NCBI GenBank assembly: GCA_050287105.1
Contig: JBNKBG010000022.1
Span: 1 to 33,785, forward strand
Direction of reading: 5' to 3'
Origin: JAPHTQ01 sp050287105
Lineage (GTDB): Bacteria; Pseudomonadota; Gammaproteobacteria; Thiohalomonadales; Thiohalomonadaceae
Length of the DNA: 33,785 nt
The position numbers and the translations under genes are program-made. Shown piece after piece: positions 1-7,713 of this stretch. The stretch's first letter is position 1; the number at the start of each line of letters is the position of its first letter. The notes below the pieces were generated by a model. That model made no database searches. It saw only the letters and a program-made list of their open reading frames with translations, and was not told the origin of the DNA.

Positions 1-1356
1 GGTGAGAGTGCAGAGACCCCGGCAACAGCCGTTACAGCGGAAAAGAGCGCAGAGAAGGGTCGCCTGCTGGGCAAACTCTTTGCCCGTGAGGAGAAGGGAC
101 AAAAGGCGGAAGTCGCCGAGGTCGATAATCTTAATGTGGCGCGCAACCTGCTGCAGGAGATGATTGAGGGGCTGATCCGCCCCGCCGATCGGCGTGAATT
201 GATGCTGCAACGGAACGAGCGTGGTAACAGCGAAAGCCAGCTCTATGCCCTGGGGCGTGAACTGGTCCATACACTCAAACCGCTACTGGGCGACAGCGTA
301 ACGCAGATCACCACGGAAAATCTGCCGTCGCACGAGATCCTGCTACGCCTGCTGGAACGCATTGATGTGCCTGCGCTGTTGGCGGAGAAGGTGGTGGCGA
401 TCAAGGAGCTGCTGGCGGCTGCCGACGAGGCACATACTGAGCGGGCGATCCGCGCTATCGCCGATCTGATTGGCGAAATGCGCCATCAGGTGCAGGATGA
501 GAAGAGTGAGATCGAAGCATTCCTCAAGCAGATGAGTGAACAGCTGCAGGAGATCGATAGCACCTTCCAGCAGAACGTCTCGACCCAACGTGAATCCTTT
601 GCCGAAGGGCGTGATCTGGATAGTGCCGTGAAGGAGCAGGTACAGGGTATCGAAGAGTCGGTGAGTCTGGCTCAGGATTTGCTGTCACTAAAAGAGGCCC
701 TGCACCAACGGGTAGAGGCGATCCGTAGCCACATGCAGGAGTTCCGTGTTGCTGAAGAGCGGCGTAGCGTCGAGGCGGAACAACAGGTTAAGCATCTGAC
801 CAACAGACTTAAAAGTGCGCAGAAGGAGTCGGATACCCTGCGTCAGCGGGTCAAGCAGGAGCGCGATCTGGCGATGATCGATCCGTTGACCGGTATTCCC
901 AATCGTTTTGCCTACAACGAAAGGTTGGGACAGGAGGTGGCGCGCTGGAAACGCTACCAGCATCCACTGGTGCTGTCGGTATGGGATGTGGATAACTTCA
1001 AGCGGATCAACGATAACTATGGGCACCAGGCCGGGGACAAGGTGTTGACGGTGATTGCCAGACTGCTCCAGGATCAGGTGCGCGAGACCGATTTTGCCGC
1101 GCGCTTCGGAGGTGAGGAGTTTGTTCTGCTACTGCCGGAGACCGATCTGGAACAGGCCAGCGTGGTGGCAGAACACATTCGTCAGCGTGTCGAGGCGTGC
1201 GAATTTCACTACCGCGGCGAACGGGTACCGATCACCATTTCATGTGGTCTGAGCCAGTTTCGTGATGAGGATACGGCGGAGCAGGTATTTGCCCGTGCGG
1301 ACGCGGCGCTATATAAAGCAAAAGAGAGTGGACGTAATCAGTGCCGCAGTGCCTGA
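1..1356 (+). CDS. GGDEF diguanylate cyclase, 5'-truncated by window edge
   Basis: Predicted to make cyclic di-GMP from two GTP. The reading frame is open back to base 1, so the true start lies outside the window; the GTG at 136 is only the first internal start candidate. The visible N-terminal part is charged and helical, with Glu/Gln-rich coiled-coil-like stretches (about 160-840 bp) and no membrane segment, so the protein looks cytosolic. The C-terminal GGDEF domain starts near MIDPLTGIPNRFAYNERL. The active-site motif is GGEEF at 1108-1122, and an RxxD inhibitory-site motif (RETD, 1081-1092) lies five residues before it, the normal spacing for product inhibition. The domain ends with the usual ADAALYKAKESGRN. 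The sensory or partner function of the N-terminal region is unknown. A second, membrane-bound cyclase follows 43 bp downstream. Confidence 0.93.
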   Translation, partial: GESAETPATAVTAEKSAEKGRLLGKLFAREEKGQKAEVAEVDNLNVARNLLQEMIEGLIRPADRRELMLQRNERGNSESQLYALGRELVHTLKPLLGDSVTQITTENLPSHEILLRLLERIDVPALLAEKVVAIKELLAAADEAHTERAIRAIADLIGEMRHQVQDEKSEIEAFLKQMSEQLQEIDSTFQQNVSTQRESFAEGRDLDSAVKEQVQGIEESVSLAQDLLSLKEALHQRVEAIRSHMQEFRVAEERRSVEAEQQVKHLTNRLKSAQKESDTLRQRVKQERDLAMIDPLTGIPNRFAYNERLGQEVARWKRYQHPLVLSVWDVDNFKRINDNYGHQAGDKVLTVIARLLQDQVRETDFAARFGGEEFVLLLPETDLEQASVVAEHIRQRVEACEFHYRGERVPITISCGLSQFRDEDTAEQVFARADAALYKAKESGRNQCRSA

Positions 1357-1399
1357 GCATCTTGGGAACCACCTAACCGATTAAAGCGTCTGGATAAGA

Positions 1400-2482
1400 A
1401 TGGAAAAAATACTAATAAGACCGCTATTGCTACCCAATCCCTTTGATCGGGGTAGTAACGACTTCTGGCGAGTGCGCCTGTTCAACACTTATCTGGTGTT
1501 GACGCTGCTGGTGTTCGGTTTCTTTGCCGTCTTCAATTTCACTGTGGTGAACTTGTATGCAAACGGCATTGCGGATGTAGTTGGTCTGCTGCTCGGCTTA
1601 ATCACCATCGCAGATTACCGTGCCAATCAGAAGGTGGAGCGCACCTCGTGGTTTGTGGTGCTGAACGTTATGTTGTTGACCCTGACGATCATCATGATCT
1701 CGCCCAAAAACTTCGGCATATTGATGTGGTCGGTCTTTACTCCCATATTCGCCTTCTTCCTGCTTGGTCTGCGACGCGGCCTGCAAGTCACGCTGTTCTT
1801 CTACGCATTGTTGATGGCGCACCTGTTCAGCGTACTGGGTACCCAGCTGAATTCACACATGCTGGTGGAGTTTGTCGCAGTGTCACTGGCGCTGGGTGGT
1901 GTGATCTATTACTACGAACTGAATCGCGAAGTGACTTACGACCTGATCCGTCGCGCCTCCCTGGAAGATGCACTGACCGGTCTCTACAATCGTCGCTGGT
2001 TCAATGCCCGCTTTGAGAAGGAGTACCTGCGGACCCTGCGCGATCAGCGACCGTTCTACTTCTTCATTATGGATATCGATCACTTCAAGCGTTACAACGA
2101 TACCAACGGCCACGACAAGGGGGATGAGGTGCTACGCCAGGTGGCGGAGGTTCTTGCAGACCATATGCGTCGTGCCGGTGACGAGGCCTTTCGCCTGGGT
2201 GGTGAAGAGTTCGGCGGCATCATTAGCAGTGGTACCCTGCCGGAGGTAACCGCGCAGGTGGAGAAGATCCGCCGTGATATCGAAGCGCTGGATATTGAAA
2301 TCGCGCCGGGCAGTGGCATGGTGGTGACCGCCAGCTTCGGGCTCTCAGAAACGAGCCCCGATGAGCGGATTCGCGCTACCGAGGTCTACCGCCTCACCGA
2401 TCAGGCACTCTATCGCGCCAAGGAGCTCGGTCGAAACCGGGTGGAACTGGAGCATATAGCGCTTGGATTTTCAGCGGATTAG
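1400..2482 (+). CDS. Membrane-anchored GGDEF diguanylate cyclase
   Basis: Predicted inner-membrane diguanylate cyclase of 360 aa. Residues about 25-175 form several hydrophobic segments (for example LTLLVFGFFAVFNFTVVNLY and VFTPIFAFFLLGLRRGL), which look like a 5-6 helix membrane sensor resembling the 7TM-type N-termini of GGDEF proteins. The cytosolic GGDEF domain begins near LEDALTGLYNRRWFNARF. GGEEF is at 2198-2212, with an RAGD inhibitory site (2171-2182) five residues upstream. The ending ALYRAKELGRNRVEL is typical of the family. The ATG at 1400 has no strong Shine-Dalgarno sequence. The gene probably shares a transcript with the preceding cyclase (43 bp gap) and is followed by a terminator at 2534-2560. 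The ligand sensed by the membrane part is not evident. Confidence 0.93.
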   Translation: MEKILIRPLLLPNPFDRGSNDFWRVRLFNTYLVLTLLVFGFFAVFNFTVVNLYANGIADVVGLLLGLITIADYRANQKVERTSWFVVLNVMLLTLTIIMISPKNFGILMWSVFTPIFAFFLLGLRRGLQVTLFFYALLMAHLFSVLGTQLNSHMLVEFVAVSLALGGVIYYYELNREVTYDLIRRASLEDALTGLYNRRWFNARFEKEYLRTLRDQRPFYFFIMDIDHFKRYNDTNGHDKGDEVLRQVAEVLADHMRRAGDEAFRLGGEEFGGIISSGTLPEVTAQVEKIRRDIEALDIEIAPGSGMVVTASFGLSETSPDERIRATEVYRLTDQALYRAKELGRNRVELEHIALGFSAD

Positions 2483-2533
2483 TCGCGTTAACGCATAGGG
2501 GGCAAATCAAGGCCTCAAACCCCCCATATAAAT

Positions 2534-2560
2534 AAGGCCCCTCCAGAGAGGGGCCTTTTT
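2534..2560. terminator. Bidirectional rho-independent terminator between GGDEF gene and tRNA-Arg
   Basis: A perfect 10-bp stem (2534-2543 with 2548-2557) encloses a CAGA loop. A T-run follows on the plus strand. An A-rich 5' flank gives T residues on the minus strand. It can stop the plus-strand cyclase operon and the minus-strand tRNA transcript. Confidence 0.85.
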
Positions 2561-2563
2561 ATA

Positions 2564-2640
2564 TGGCGCGCCCGACAGGATTCGAACCTGTGACCTTCGG
2601 TGTCGGAGACCGATATTCTATCCAGCTGAACTACGGGCGC
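2564..2640 (-). tRNA. tRNA-Arg(CCG)
   Basis: A full 77-nt cloverleaf reads on the minus strand from 2640 to 2564, with encoded CCA at the 3' end (2564-2566). The acceptor stem GCGCCCG pairs with CGGGCGC. The anticodon stem TCGGT/ACCGA carries loop CTCCGAC, giving anticodon CCG, which reads the arginine codon CGG. The T arm contains TTCGAAT between ACAGG and CCTGT. The D stem GTTC/GAAT closes with a G-U pair. It is a monocistronic tRNA gene with its own promoter just upstream. Confidence 0.96.
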
Positions 2641-2652
2641 GTGAGGGGCACA

Positions 2653-2681
2653 AGGATACCGGTCATTCCGTTTTGCGTCCA
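2653..2681 (-). promoter_or_regulatory. Promoter of tRNA-Arg(CCG)
   Basis: On the minus strand, a -35 TGGACG (2676-2681; 4/6 match) and a -10 TATCCT (2653-2658) are separated by 17 bp. The C-rich stretch after the -10 resembles the GC-rich discriminator of stable-RNA promoters under stringent control. Transcription would begin a few bases before the mature tRNA 5' end at 2640. Confidence 0.6.
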
Positions 2682-2723
2682 TCTCTCCATCCCGGCCCAT
2701 TTTCCCGCAGCGGCGATGTGGAA

Positions 2724-2753
2724 TTTACCCTGCGCGGAACTTAAGGATATACT
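2724..2753 (+). promoter_or_regulatory. Possible promoter for the cytochrome c gene
   Basis: TTTACC (2724-2729, 4/6) and TATACT (2748-2753, 5/6) are spaced by 18 bp in the 233-bp gap between the tRNA and the cytochrome gene. This is a sequence match only. The resulting 5' UTR would be about 110 nt and would include the inverted repeat at 2794-2814. Confidence 0.35.
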
Positions 2754-2793
2754 CATCCGCTTCTGACCCGCCGTACTTCGCCGGTTGCCCCCA

Positions 2794-2814
2794 CGAAACC
2801 GAGAAGTGGTTTCG
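2794..2814. repeat. 7-bp inverted repeat upstream of cytochrome gene
   Basis: CGAAACC (2794-2800) and GGTTTCG (2808-2814) form perfect 7-bp arms around a 7-nt spacer. It lies 60 bp before the cytochrome start and could be an operator or an RNA hairpin in the leader. No known binding-site consensus was recognised. Confidence 0.4.
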
Positions 2815-2873
2815 AATGACCGGCTGATGGAATGGGCGGGCAAGGTTTCCCCTCAATCATTCAGGAGTTCACT

Positions 2874-3413
2874 GTGGACAAACTCAAAACCCAAACAGGC
2901 AGGCGTGCGATTAAGGCGCTATCCATGGCAATCGTACTGGTAGGTATGGCCGGATGCTCCGGCAACGATGGCGCCGAGACGATGAGCGCGGCTGATATCG
3001 ACAAACTGATTGCACCGGTTGGTCAACTGAATACCGGTGCCCCGATTACCATGGATACTCCTGCCGCCGCACCCGCAGAGGGCGGAGCCTCCTCACCTGC
3101 CCCAGCTGAGACCCCGGCGGCGACTCCCGCTCCTGCCGCACCCGCAGTCCCCGCCGCTGCTCGAAGCGGTAAGCAGGTCTACGACACCACCTGCTTCGCC
3201 TGCCATGCGATTGGCGCCGCGGGCGCCCCCAAGTTTGCTGACAAGGCCGCCTGGGCATCGCGTATCGCTCAGGGCAATGCAACCCTGTTTACTCATGCCA
3301 TTAACGGTTTCCAGGGTGCCACTGGCGTGATGCCGCCACGCGGCACCTGTGGCAACTGCTCCGATGACGAGCTGAAGGCTGCCGTTGAGTACATGGTAGA
3401 AAACGCCCGATAG
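2874..3413 (+). CDS. c5-type cytochrome c, predicted lipoprotein
   Basis: Small electron-transfer cytochrome of the c5 family (179 aa from this start), expected to act in the periplasm as a carrier for terminal oxidases or other respiratory enzymes. The GTG at 2874 is preferred because AGGAG at 2863-2867 sits 6 nt upstream; an upstream ATG at 2832 lacks this. The N-terminus has a basic region, a hydrophobic core and VGMAGC, a plausible lipobox that would anchor it to a membrane by lipid. An Ala/Pro-rich linker (about residues 50-95) follows. The single haem site is CFACH, and GVMPPRG supplies the expected axial Met. The pair of cysteines in GTCGNCSDDELKAAVEYM is characteristic of c5. It stands alone and ends at a bidirectional terminator. 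Confidence 0.9.
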   Translation: MDKLKTQTGRRAIKALSMAIVLVGMAGCSGNDGAETMSAADIDKLIAPVGQLNTGAPITMDTPAAAPAEGGASSPAPAETPAATPAPAAPAVPAAARSGKQVYDTTCFACHAIGAAGAPKFADKAAWASRIAQGNATLFTHAINGFQGATGVMPPRGTCGNCSDDELKAAVEYMVENAR

Positions 3414-3424
3414 TAAACGGGGAT

Positions 3425-3457
3425 AAAAAAAGGGCAGCGAGAGCTGCCCTTTTTTTT
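3425..3457. terminator. Bidirectional rho-independent terminator
   Basis: GGGCAGC (3432-3438), a GAGA loop and GCTGCCC (3443-3449) are flanked by A-runs on the left and a T-run of 8 on the right. The stem extends through A-T pairs. It serves the cytochrome gene on the plus strand and the small convergent gene ending at 3472 on the minus strand. Confidence 0.9.
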
Positions 3458-3471
3458 GATCCCGAGAACGT

Positions 3472-3678
3472 TCAGGCGTAAGTATCGACGCCACCACCCT
3501 GCTGCGGCTGGTTGTTATCGGTACGCGCCTGCGCCTGTTCGTTGCTGCCCTCTTTGGTGTCTTCGACCGGGTTTTCGGTCTCGGCGGCACTGCGCGATTC
3601 ACTCTTAAGCTGCTGCTGTGTTTGCGGATAGAGCGGCGCGAGCCCGGACTGGGCAATTGACTGGTTGTTGACGTCCAT
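3472..3678 (-). CDS. Small hydrophilic protein of unknown function (68 aa)
   Basis: I do not recognise this gene. It is supported by a Shine-Dalgarno-like GGGGAG seven bases before ATG at 3678, by its own terminator downstream and by its isolated position. The protein is very polar and likely disordered: Gln, Glu, Ser and Asn dominate, there is no cysteine, signal peptide or membrane segment, and it ends in a GGGVDTYA tail. An in-frame upstream start at 3717 would add 13 residues but lacks the ribosome-binding site. It lies between the cytochrome gene (convergent) and mutM (same strand, 134 bp downstream of the mutM stop). It could be a conserved small protein or an adaptor; no function is assigned. 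Confidence 0.6.
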   Translation of the reverse strand: MDVNNQSIAQSGLAPLYPQTQQQLKSESRSAAETENPVEDTKEGSNEQAQARTDNNQPQQGGGVDTYA

Positions 3679-3811
3679 AATGTTTCTCCCCATCTGAGGG
3701 GTTAGTTCGACCCTCAAATTCTAGCAGAAAAGGGGGTTTTCAACCTATTGCCACTGGTCGGTCGGTATAAAGCGAAGAATCACGTGCCTGGCGGGGTATG
3801 CGAGTACTTAC

Positions 3812-4627
3812 CTATTTTTGGCAATGGGGACAGAAGTAGCTGGCCCGCTGCCCCAGTACCACCTGTTTTACCGGCCTGCCACAACCGGGGCAGGGCTCAC
3901 CTTCACGTCCGTAGACCTTGAGTTGCTGGGCAAAATAACCGGGTTTGCCGTCACCACCGACAAAATCACGCAGGGTAGTGCCGCCCTGTTTGATGGCTGC
4001 TGTCAGCACCTGTTTGATCATCTCGACCAGTCGGGCGTAGCGATCACGGCTGATCTTTCCTGCCGCACTTTTCGGATTGATCCCGGCGAGGTAGAGCGCT
4101 TCGCTGGCGTAGATGTTGCCGACACCGACGACGATCTTGCCGTCCATGATGAACTGTTTGATCGTGGTTTTGCGACCACGGGAACGCTGAAACAGATAGT
4201 CAGCATCGAATGTCTGCTCCAGCGGCTCCGGGCCGAGTGATTTCAGGAGTTCGTGCTCGTTCGGATCGGCGCTGGTCCAGAGTACCGCGCCAAAACGACG
4301 TGGGTCGGTGAGACGTAAGGCCTTGCCGGAGTCAAAAACGAGATCAAAGTGGTCGTGTTTCTCCGCTGTACTACTCGCCTTGACGATGCGCAGACTGCCG
4401 GACATGCCAAGGTGCAGAATCAGTGTGCCGTGATCAAACTTGAGTAGTAGATATTTTGCACGTCGCGTCACGCTATCGATCCTGTGACCGACAAGCTTCT
4501 GTTTTATTCCGCGCGGAATGGGCCAGCGCAATTTGCTCTGGCGCACGATGACATCATTCACAGCATGCCTGGTGACATGCGGCGCAATACCGCGGCGGGT
4601 GGTTTCGACTTCGGGTAATTCAGGCAT
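3812..4627 (-). CDS. mutM: Formamidopyrimidine-DNA glycosylase (Fpg/MutM)
   Basis: Base-excision repair enzyme that removes 8-oxoguanine and formamidopyrimidines and nicks the abasic site by beta,delta-elimination. At 271 aa it matches the family length. The N-terminus MPELPEVETT carries the catalytic Pro2 (exposed after Met removal), Glu3 and Glu6. Lys58 in RRAKYLLLKF is the conserved lysine near the active site. The helix-two-turn-helix region includes VGVGNIYASEALY, and the C-terminal zinc finger is CPGC...CPHC (CPGCGRPVKQ and YFCPHCQK). It lies 33 bp downstream of the DUF4340-like gene on the same strand, so it may be transcribed with the ABC operon, although a 12-bp hairpin lies between them. 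Confidence 0.98.
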   Translation of the reverse strand: MPELPEVETTRRGIAPHVTRHAVNDVIVRQSKLRWPIPRGIKQKLVGHRIDSVTRRAKYLLLKFDHGTLILHLGMSGSLRIVKASSTAEKHDHFDLVFDSGKALRLTDPRRFGAVLWTSADPNEHELLKSLGPEPLEQTFDADYLFQRSRGRKTTIKQFIMDGKIVVGVGNIYASEALYLAGINPKSAAGKISRDRYARLVEMIKQVLTAAIKQGGTTLRDFVGGDGKPGYFAQQLKVYGREGEPCPGCGRPVKQVVLGQRASYFCPHCQK

Positions 4628-4642
4628 GGATAATTATCTATG

Positions 4643-4679
4643 AGCCACGGAAAAACATACTCAGTTGTTTTCCGTGGCT
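4643..4679 (-). repeat. Intercistronic hairpin before mutM
   Basis: Perfect 12-bp inverted repeat (4643-4654 and 4668-4679; AGCCACGGAAAA and its complement) with a 13-nt loop. On the transcribed minus strand one arm encodes the last codons of the DUF4340-like gene and the other lies just before mutM. No T-run follows, so it is not a clear terminator; it may separate or stabilise the two messages. Confidence 0.6.
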
Positions 4680-5536
4680 TGATTCTCTTTTTGTTTGCCT
4701 GGGAGATTAAGTAGCTTGTCGGCTAACTCCGCAGGAAAGTGGTATTCGATACCGAGCTCAGGTCGGGCCAGGATCAGATCCGGTTCGCGTGCAGTGATAA
4801 GGAATTGCACGGGTTTTTCTTCACCTTTGAACTGAACCGTGATCTTGTCTCCCTGCTTCCCGTCGTAGACCTTGACCGAGGTGGCGGCGGCAAATTTCCA
4901 GGCGTCGAGCAGTGCGGTGATGTTATCGGCGCTGCCGGTCTGCTGTGGAGGTTCCAGTTGCCAGCGATTTTCCTGCCACTGAAGTTTGAGCTCAGGCAGC
5001 TGTAGCGCACGGATGCTGCCCTTCTCCGGCAGCGGGATCATGCTGACGAAGGTGGGCCAGCTACTGATCATGAAGTAGTAGAGGTTGTCGGTGATCAGGT
5101 GCACCTGATTGTCGAGCAGCACATAGCGGCGCTGGTCCAGCGGTGTGGCGGCACCAAAGGCAAGTTTTACCGTGTCATTGAGGAGCAACTCCGCGCTGGG
5201 TTTGTCCAGTTTGTATCCCGCCAGTTTCGCGGGTTCGGCGACAAAGCGGTTGAGGCTTTTGCTCTCGGTGATACGTAGCAACGAGTCGATGCGGAAACTG
5301 CTGGCTTCAATATTGACCGGCTGTAACAGTTGCCATTTACCGTCTTCGCCTTTTGCCAGCTCCACCGTCTCCTGGCCGTCGCGTTTGATCAGAATGTGCT
5401 TCACATCCTCGCGTTTTAGCGAGAGCAACAACGGTGCCTCGGGCGGCTTTTCGATACCCGGCTCGTAGACGGTCAGCAGCACAAGAACACCGATAACAAT
5501 CAACAACGACAAATTGACTAACGTGTTTCGTTTCAT
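4661..5536 (-). CDS. DUF4340-like membrane-anchored auxiliary protein of Gld-type ABC system
   Basis: A 291-aa protein with one N-terminal membrane helix (VNLSLLIVIGVLVLLTVY) and a large extracytoplasmic part. The domain pattern (REDVKHILIKRDGQETVEL, then GKWQLLQPVNIEASSFRIDSLL) matches proteins annotated DUF4340, with repeated beta-rich units; a second unit follows around residues 195-265. Such proteins are commonly found as the last gene after a GldA/GldF/GldG-like ABC cluster, as here. Biochemical function is unknown; a periplasmic accessory of the transporter is an inference from gene order. It begins 64 bp after the stop of the GldG-like gene, and that gap holds a CTTTGCG-type repeat. 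mutM follows 33 bp downstream. Confidence 0.8.
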   Translation of the reverse strand: MKRNTLVNLSLLIVIGVLVLLTVYEPGIEKPPEAPLLLSLKREDVKHILIKRDGQETVELAKGEDGKWQLLQPVNIEASSFRIDSLLRITESKSLNRFVAEPAKLAGYKLDKPSAELLLNDTVKLAFGAATPLDQRRYVLLDNQVHLITDNLYYFMISSWPTFVSMIPLPEKGSIRALQLPELKLQWQENRWQLEPPQQTGSADNITALLDAWKFAAATSVKVYDGKQGDKITVQFKGEEKPVQFLITAREPDLILARPELGIEYHFPAELADKLLNLPGKQKENQATENN

Positions 5537-5569
5537 AACAGGTGTACAACCGCTTTAGCATTCATGACT

Positions 5570-5597
5570 CTTTGCGCCCTTTGCGTCTTTGCGGTGA
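5570..5597. repeat. CTTTGCG tandem motif (intergenic repeat)
   Basis: Three imperfect copies of CTTTGCG(C/T/G) in tandem fill the gap between the GldG-like and DUF4340-like genes. The last copy, CTTTGCGGT, is identical to the tip of the inverted repeat at 13202-13223. This suggests a small family of dispersed intergenic repeats in this genome. Confidence 0.55.
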
Positions 5598-5600
5598 AAA

Positions 5601-6959
5601 TTATCTTTTCCGCCGCTTCCACCAGATAGCGAAGCCACTACCCAGCAGCAGTCCCGGAATCAGTAACAGGAAGCCGGTACCGATAAACAGCGACAACATC
5701 GGGGTGATGGTGAGCTGGGTATCCGGTGCGGCACGCGGCGGGATCTTGATGAAACTGTCGTCGTTGCTCAACCAGTTAAGCAGGCGTGAGCCGAGTTCCT
5801 GATTGGCGCCGTTGCCGATAAAGCTGTTGGCGAGAAAGTCACCATCACCGATCACCGCAACACGCTGCTGCTGTTTGCTGTCACCTTCGCCGTGGTCGCG
5901 GGTGAGTAACATGCCGATGGTCAGTGGGCCGGGGATATCCTTGCCCTCATCGAAGGAGACACTGCCCTGCATCGGTCCGGTCTCGGACCAGCTACGGCCG
6001 AGGCTACGCAGCAGCGGCGTACTTTGCCACTTCTCATCCACCACGTTGATGGCGTGCGCCTCCGGGAAGAGGGTCAGCGTGGTCAGTTCGTCGGTAACGG
6101 GATGGCGAGGGTATTCGGCCACCACAATGAAGGCGGCATTATTGATCCCCAGCATCTGCCCGGTGGGATCGACCAGGGTACCAGGGACGAAGCCGATGCC
6201 CAGTTGCGCTGCCAGGGGCTGCAATCCGTCCTCATCGGCAGGTTCGTTGAGCCAGAGCAGGCTGCCGCCCTGTTCCACATAGGCCTGGATCAGCTTCACT
6301 TCACCGTCCAGCAGTTTGACCTGTGGAGAGGCGATAACCAGTACCGCGGTATCTTCAGGAATTTTGGGATCGACAGAGAGATTAAGCGCTTCCATCTTGA
6401 AGCCCTTGGTGATCATCTGTTTGCCCCATTCGCCCATGTCGTGGTTAGCCTGGCCGTCGAAGCGACGCTCACCGTGACCGCTGAGGAACAGTACCTTGCG
6501 TGCACCGCTTCGCAGCAGTCGTTGCAGGGCATTGGTCAGCGACTGTTCGCCGATACGTTTGAGGTTTTCACCGCGCCCGGCGTATTCCACACGCAGCTCA
6601 CCATCCGCGGTGATCCCCAGTTGCCGTACCTGCTCCGGGTGCTGATCCGGATCGACGTAGTTAAGGACGATGTCGGGTTTGATGCGCTGATAGCGATTGA
6701 TCAGTTCCCGGGTGCGTTTACGCAATCCGGAGAGATCATCCTCTCGACTAAAGGAGGTGAGGGTCACCGGACCATCCAGCGTTTGCAGCACGGTGAGCGA
6801 GGCCTCGGAGAGGGTATGACGCCCGCTGGCGGTCCAGTCTGACTGGAAGTGGTAACGGATGCTGAGCCAGGCGAGCAGACCGATGGCGACGAGGAAAAGG
6901 AGCACAAAGGTCGCGCTTTCGAGGCGCAGTTTGCGGTGGATCTGTTGGCTGATTTGCAT
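5601..6959 (-). CDS. GldG-like ABC auxiliary membrane protein
   Basis: A 452-aa protein resembling the GldG/ABC-type uncharacterised transport auxiliary family. There is a membrane helix near residues 15-35 (ATFVLLFLVAIGLLAWLSI), a long extracytoplasmic part with a GATase-like fold region (KVLFLSGHGERRF; LVIASPQVKLLDGEVKLIQAYVEQGGSLLWLNEP; VAVIGDGDFLANSFIGN), and a C-terminal helix (LSLFIGTGFLLLIPGLLLGSGFAIWW) followed by a basic tail WKRRKR. The HGERRFDG and GDGDF elements are typical of this family. It begins 10 bp after the ABC permease gene and is translated in the same operon. In Bacteroidota GldG acts with GldA and GldF in gliding, but relatives outside that phylum have no established substrate. 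Confidence 0.85.
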   Translation of the reverse strand: MQISQQIHRKLRLESATFVLLFLVAIGLLAWLSIRYHFQSDWTASGRHTLSEASLTVLQTLDGPVTLTSFSREDDLSGLRKRTRELINRYQRIKPDIVLNYVDPDQHPEQVRQLGITADGELRVEYAGRGENLKRIGEQSLTNALQRLLRSGARKVLFLSGHGERRFDGQANHDMGEWGKQMITKGFKMEALNLSVDPKIPEDTAVLVIASPQVKLLDGEVKLIQAYVEQGGSLLWLNEPADEDGLQPLAAQLGIGFVPGTLVDPTGQMLGINNAAFIVVAEYPRHPVTDELTTLTLFPEAHAINVVDEKWQSTPLLRSLGRSWSETGPMQGSVSFDEGKDIPGPLTIGMLLTRDHGEGDSKQQQRVAVIGDGDFLANSFIGNGANQELGSRLLNWLSNDDSFIKIPPRAAPDTQLTITPMLSLFIGTGFLLLIPGLLLGSGFAIWWKRRKR

Positions 6960-6969
6960 CGTCGTCTCC

Positions 6970-7713
6970 CTACAGCCGTTCCGCGTCGAGACGGCGGATA
7001 CTGAGTGTGAGGAAGGAGCCGATGAACAGCAGGTAGTAGATCACGTCGCTGCTATCGAACAGTCCCTTGAGCAGTGCCGCATAGTGGCTCTGCAGAGAGA
7101 GATAGGTGAGCACCGAACCCTCACCCATGCTCTGGCCGGTCCAGTTGATGATCCAGAGCAGCAGTAGCAGGCCGAAGGTGCTGATCGCCGCCACCGTCGG
7201 TTGCGCGGTGAGGGTCGACATGAACAGTCCCGCGGCGGCGAAGGCCGCCAGCATCAGGCCGATACCGAGCAGGTTGGAGGCGAGCAGGCCGAAGTCGAGG
7301 GTGCCAAGAGTGAGCAGCGACAGCGGCATCAGCGTGACCAGCCCCAGCATGATGCCGAGGAAGCCGAGCAGGCCAAGGTATTTGCCGAGTACGATCTCGG
7401 TCATGGAGAGCGGCGCAGAGAGGAGCAGCGGCAGGGTACGCGATCGACGCTCTTCACTGACGCTGCGCATGGTCAAAAGCGGGATCACCAGCAATAGAAT
7501 GATGGTGGCGCTGGAGAACATCGGTGCCACGATGATCTCTGTCGCGCCCGGTGGGCTCTCCATCATCGCGATCTGCGACTGGTAGGAGACATAGACATCG
7601 AGTTGCCCCAGGAACATAAAGGCGAGGATGATCTGCACCACGGCAAGGATCGACCAGGCCAGCGGTGAGAGAAACAGGCTGCGCAGTTCGCGTGCGGCGA
7701 TGGTGGCGATCAT
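6970..7713 (-). CDS. ABC-2 type permease (GldF-like)
   Basis: A 247-aa membrane protein with six predicted helices and the N-terminal IAARELRSLFLSPLAWSIL signature common to GldF/NosY-type ABC-2 permeases. An amphipathic SEERRSRTLPLLLSAPLSMTEIVLGKYLG segment marks the coupling region for the ATPase. Helices follow as LGLLGFLGIMLGLVTLMPLSLL, LLGIGLMLAAFAAAGLFM and TFGLLLLLWIINW. Its start overlaps the ATPase stop by 4 bp (ATGA), showing translational coupling. It forms the membrane channel of the transporter with the upstream ATPase; the substrate is unknown. Confidence 0.92.
   Translation of the reverse strand: MIATIAARELRSLFLSPLAWSILAVVQIILAFMFLGQLDVYVSYQSQIAMMESPPGATEIIVAPMFSSATIILLLVIPLLTMRSVSEERRSRTLPLLLSAPLSMTEIVLGKYLGLLGFLGIMLGLVTLMPLSLLTLGTLDFGLLASNLLGIGLMLAAFAAAGLFMSTLTAQPTVAAISTFGLLLLLWIINWTGQSMGEGSVLTYLSLQSHYAALLKGLFDSSDVIYYLLFIGSFLTLSIRRLDAERL

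Noticed and set aside
3093..3656. Minus-strand open frame across the cytochrome gene and its terminator
   Set aside because: It crosses a strong bidirectional terminator and is antisense to the haem-binding gene.
6024..6842. Plus-strand open frame opposite the GldG-like gene
   Set aside because: It is a shadow of a well-supported minus-strand gene with membrane helices and operon coupling.
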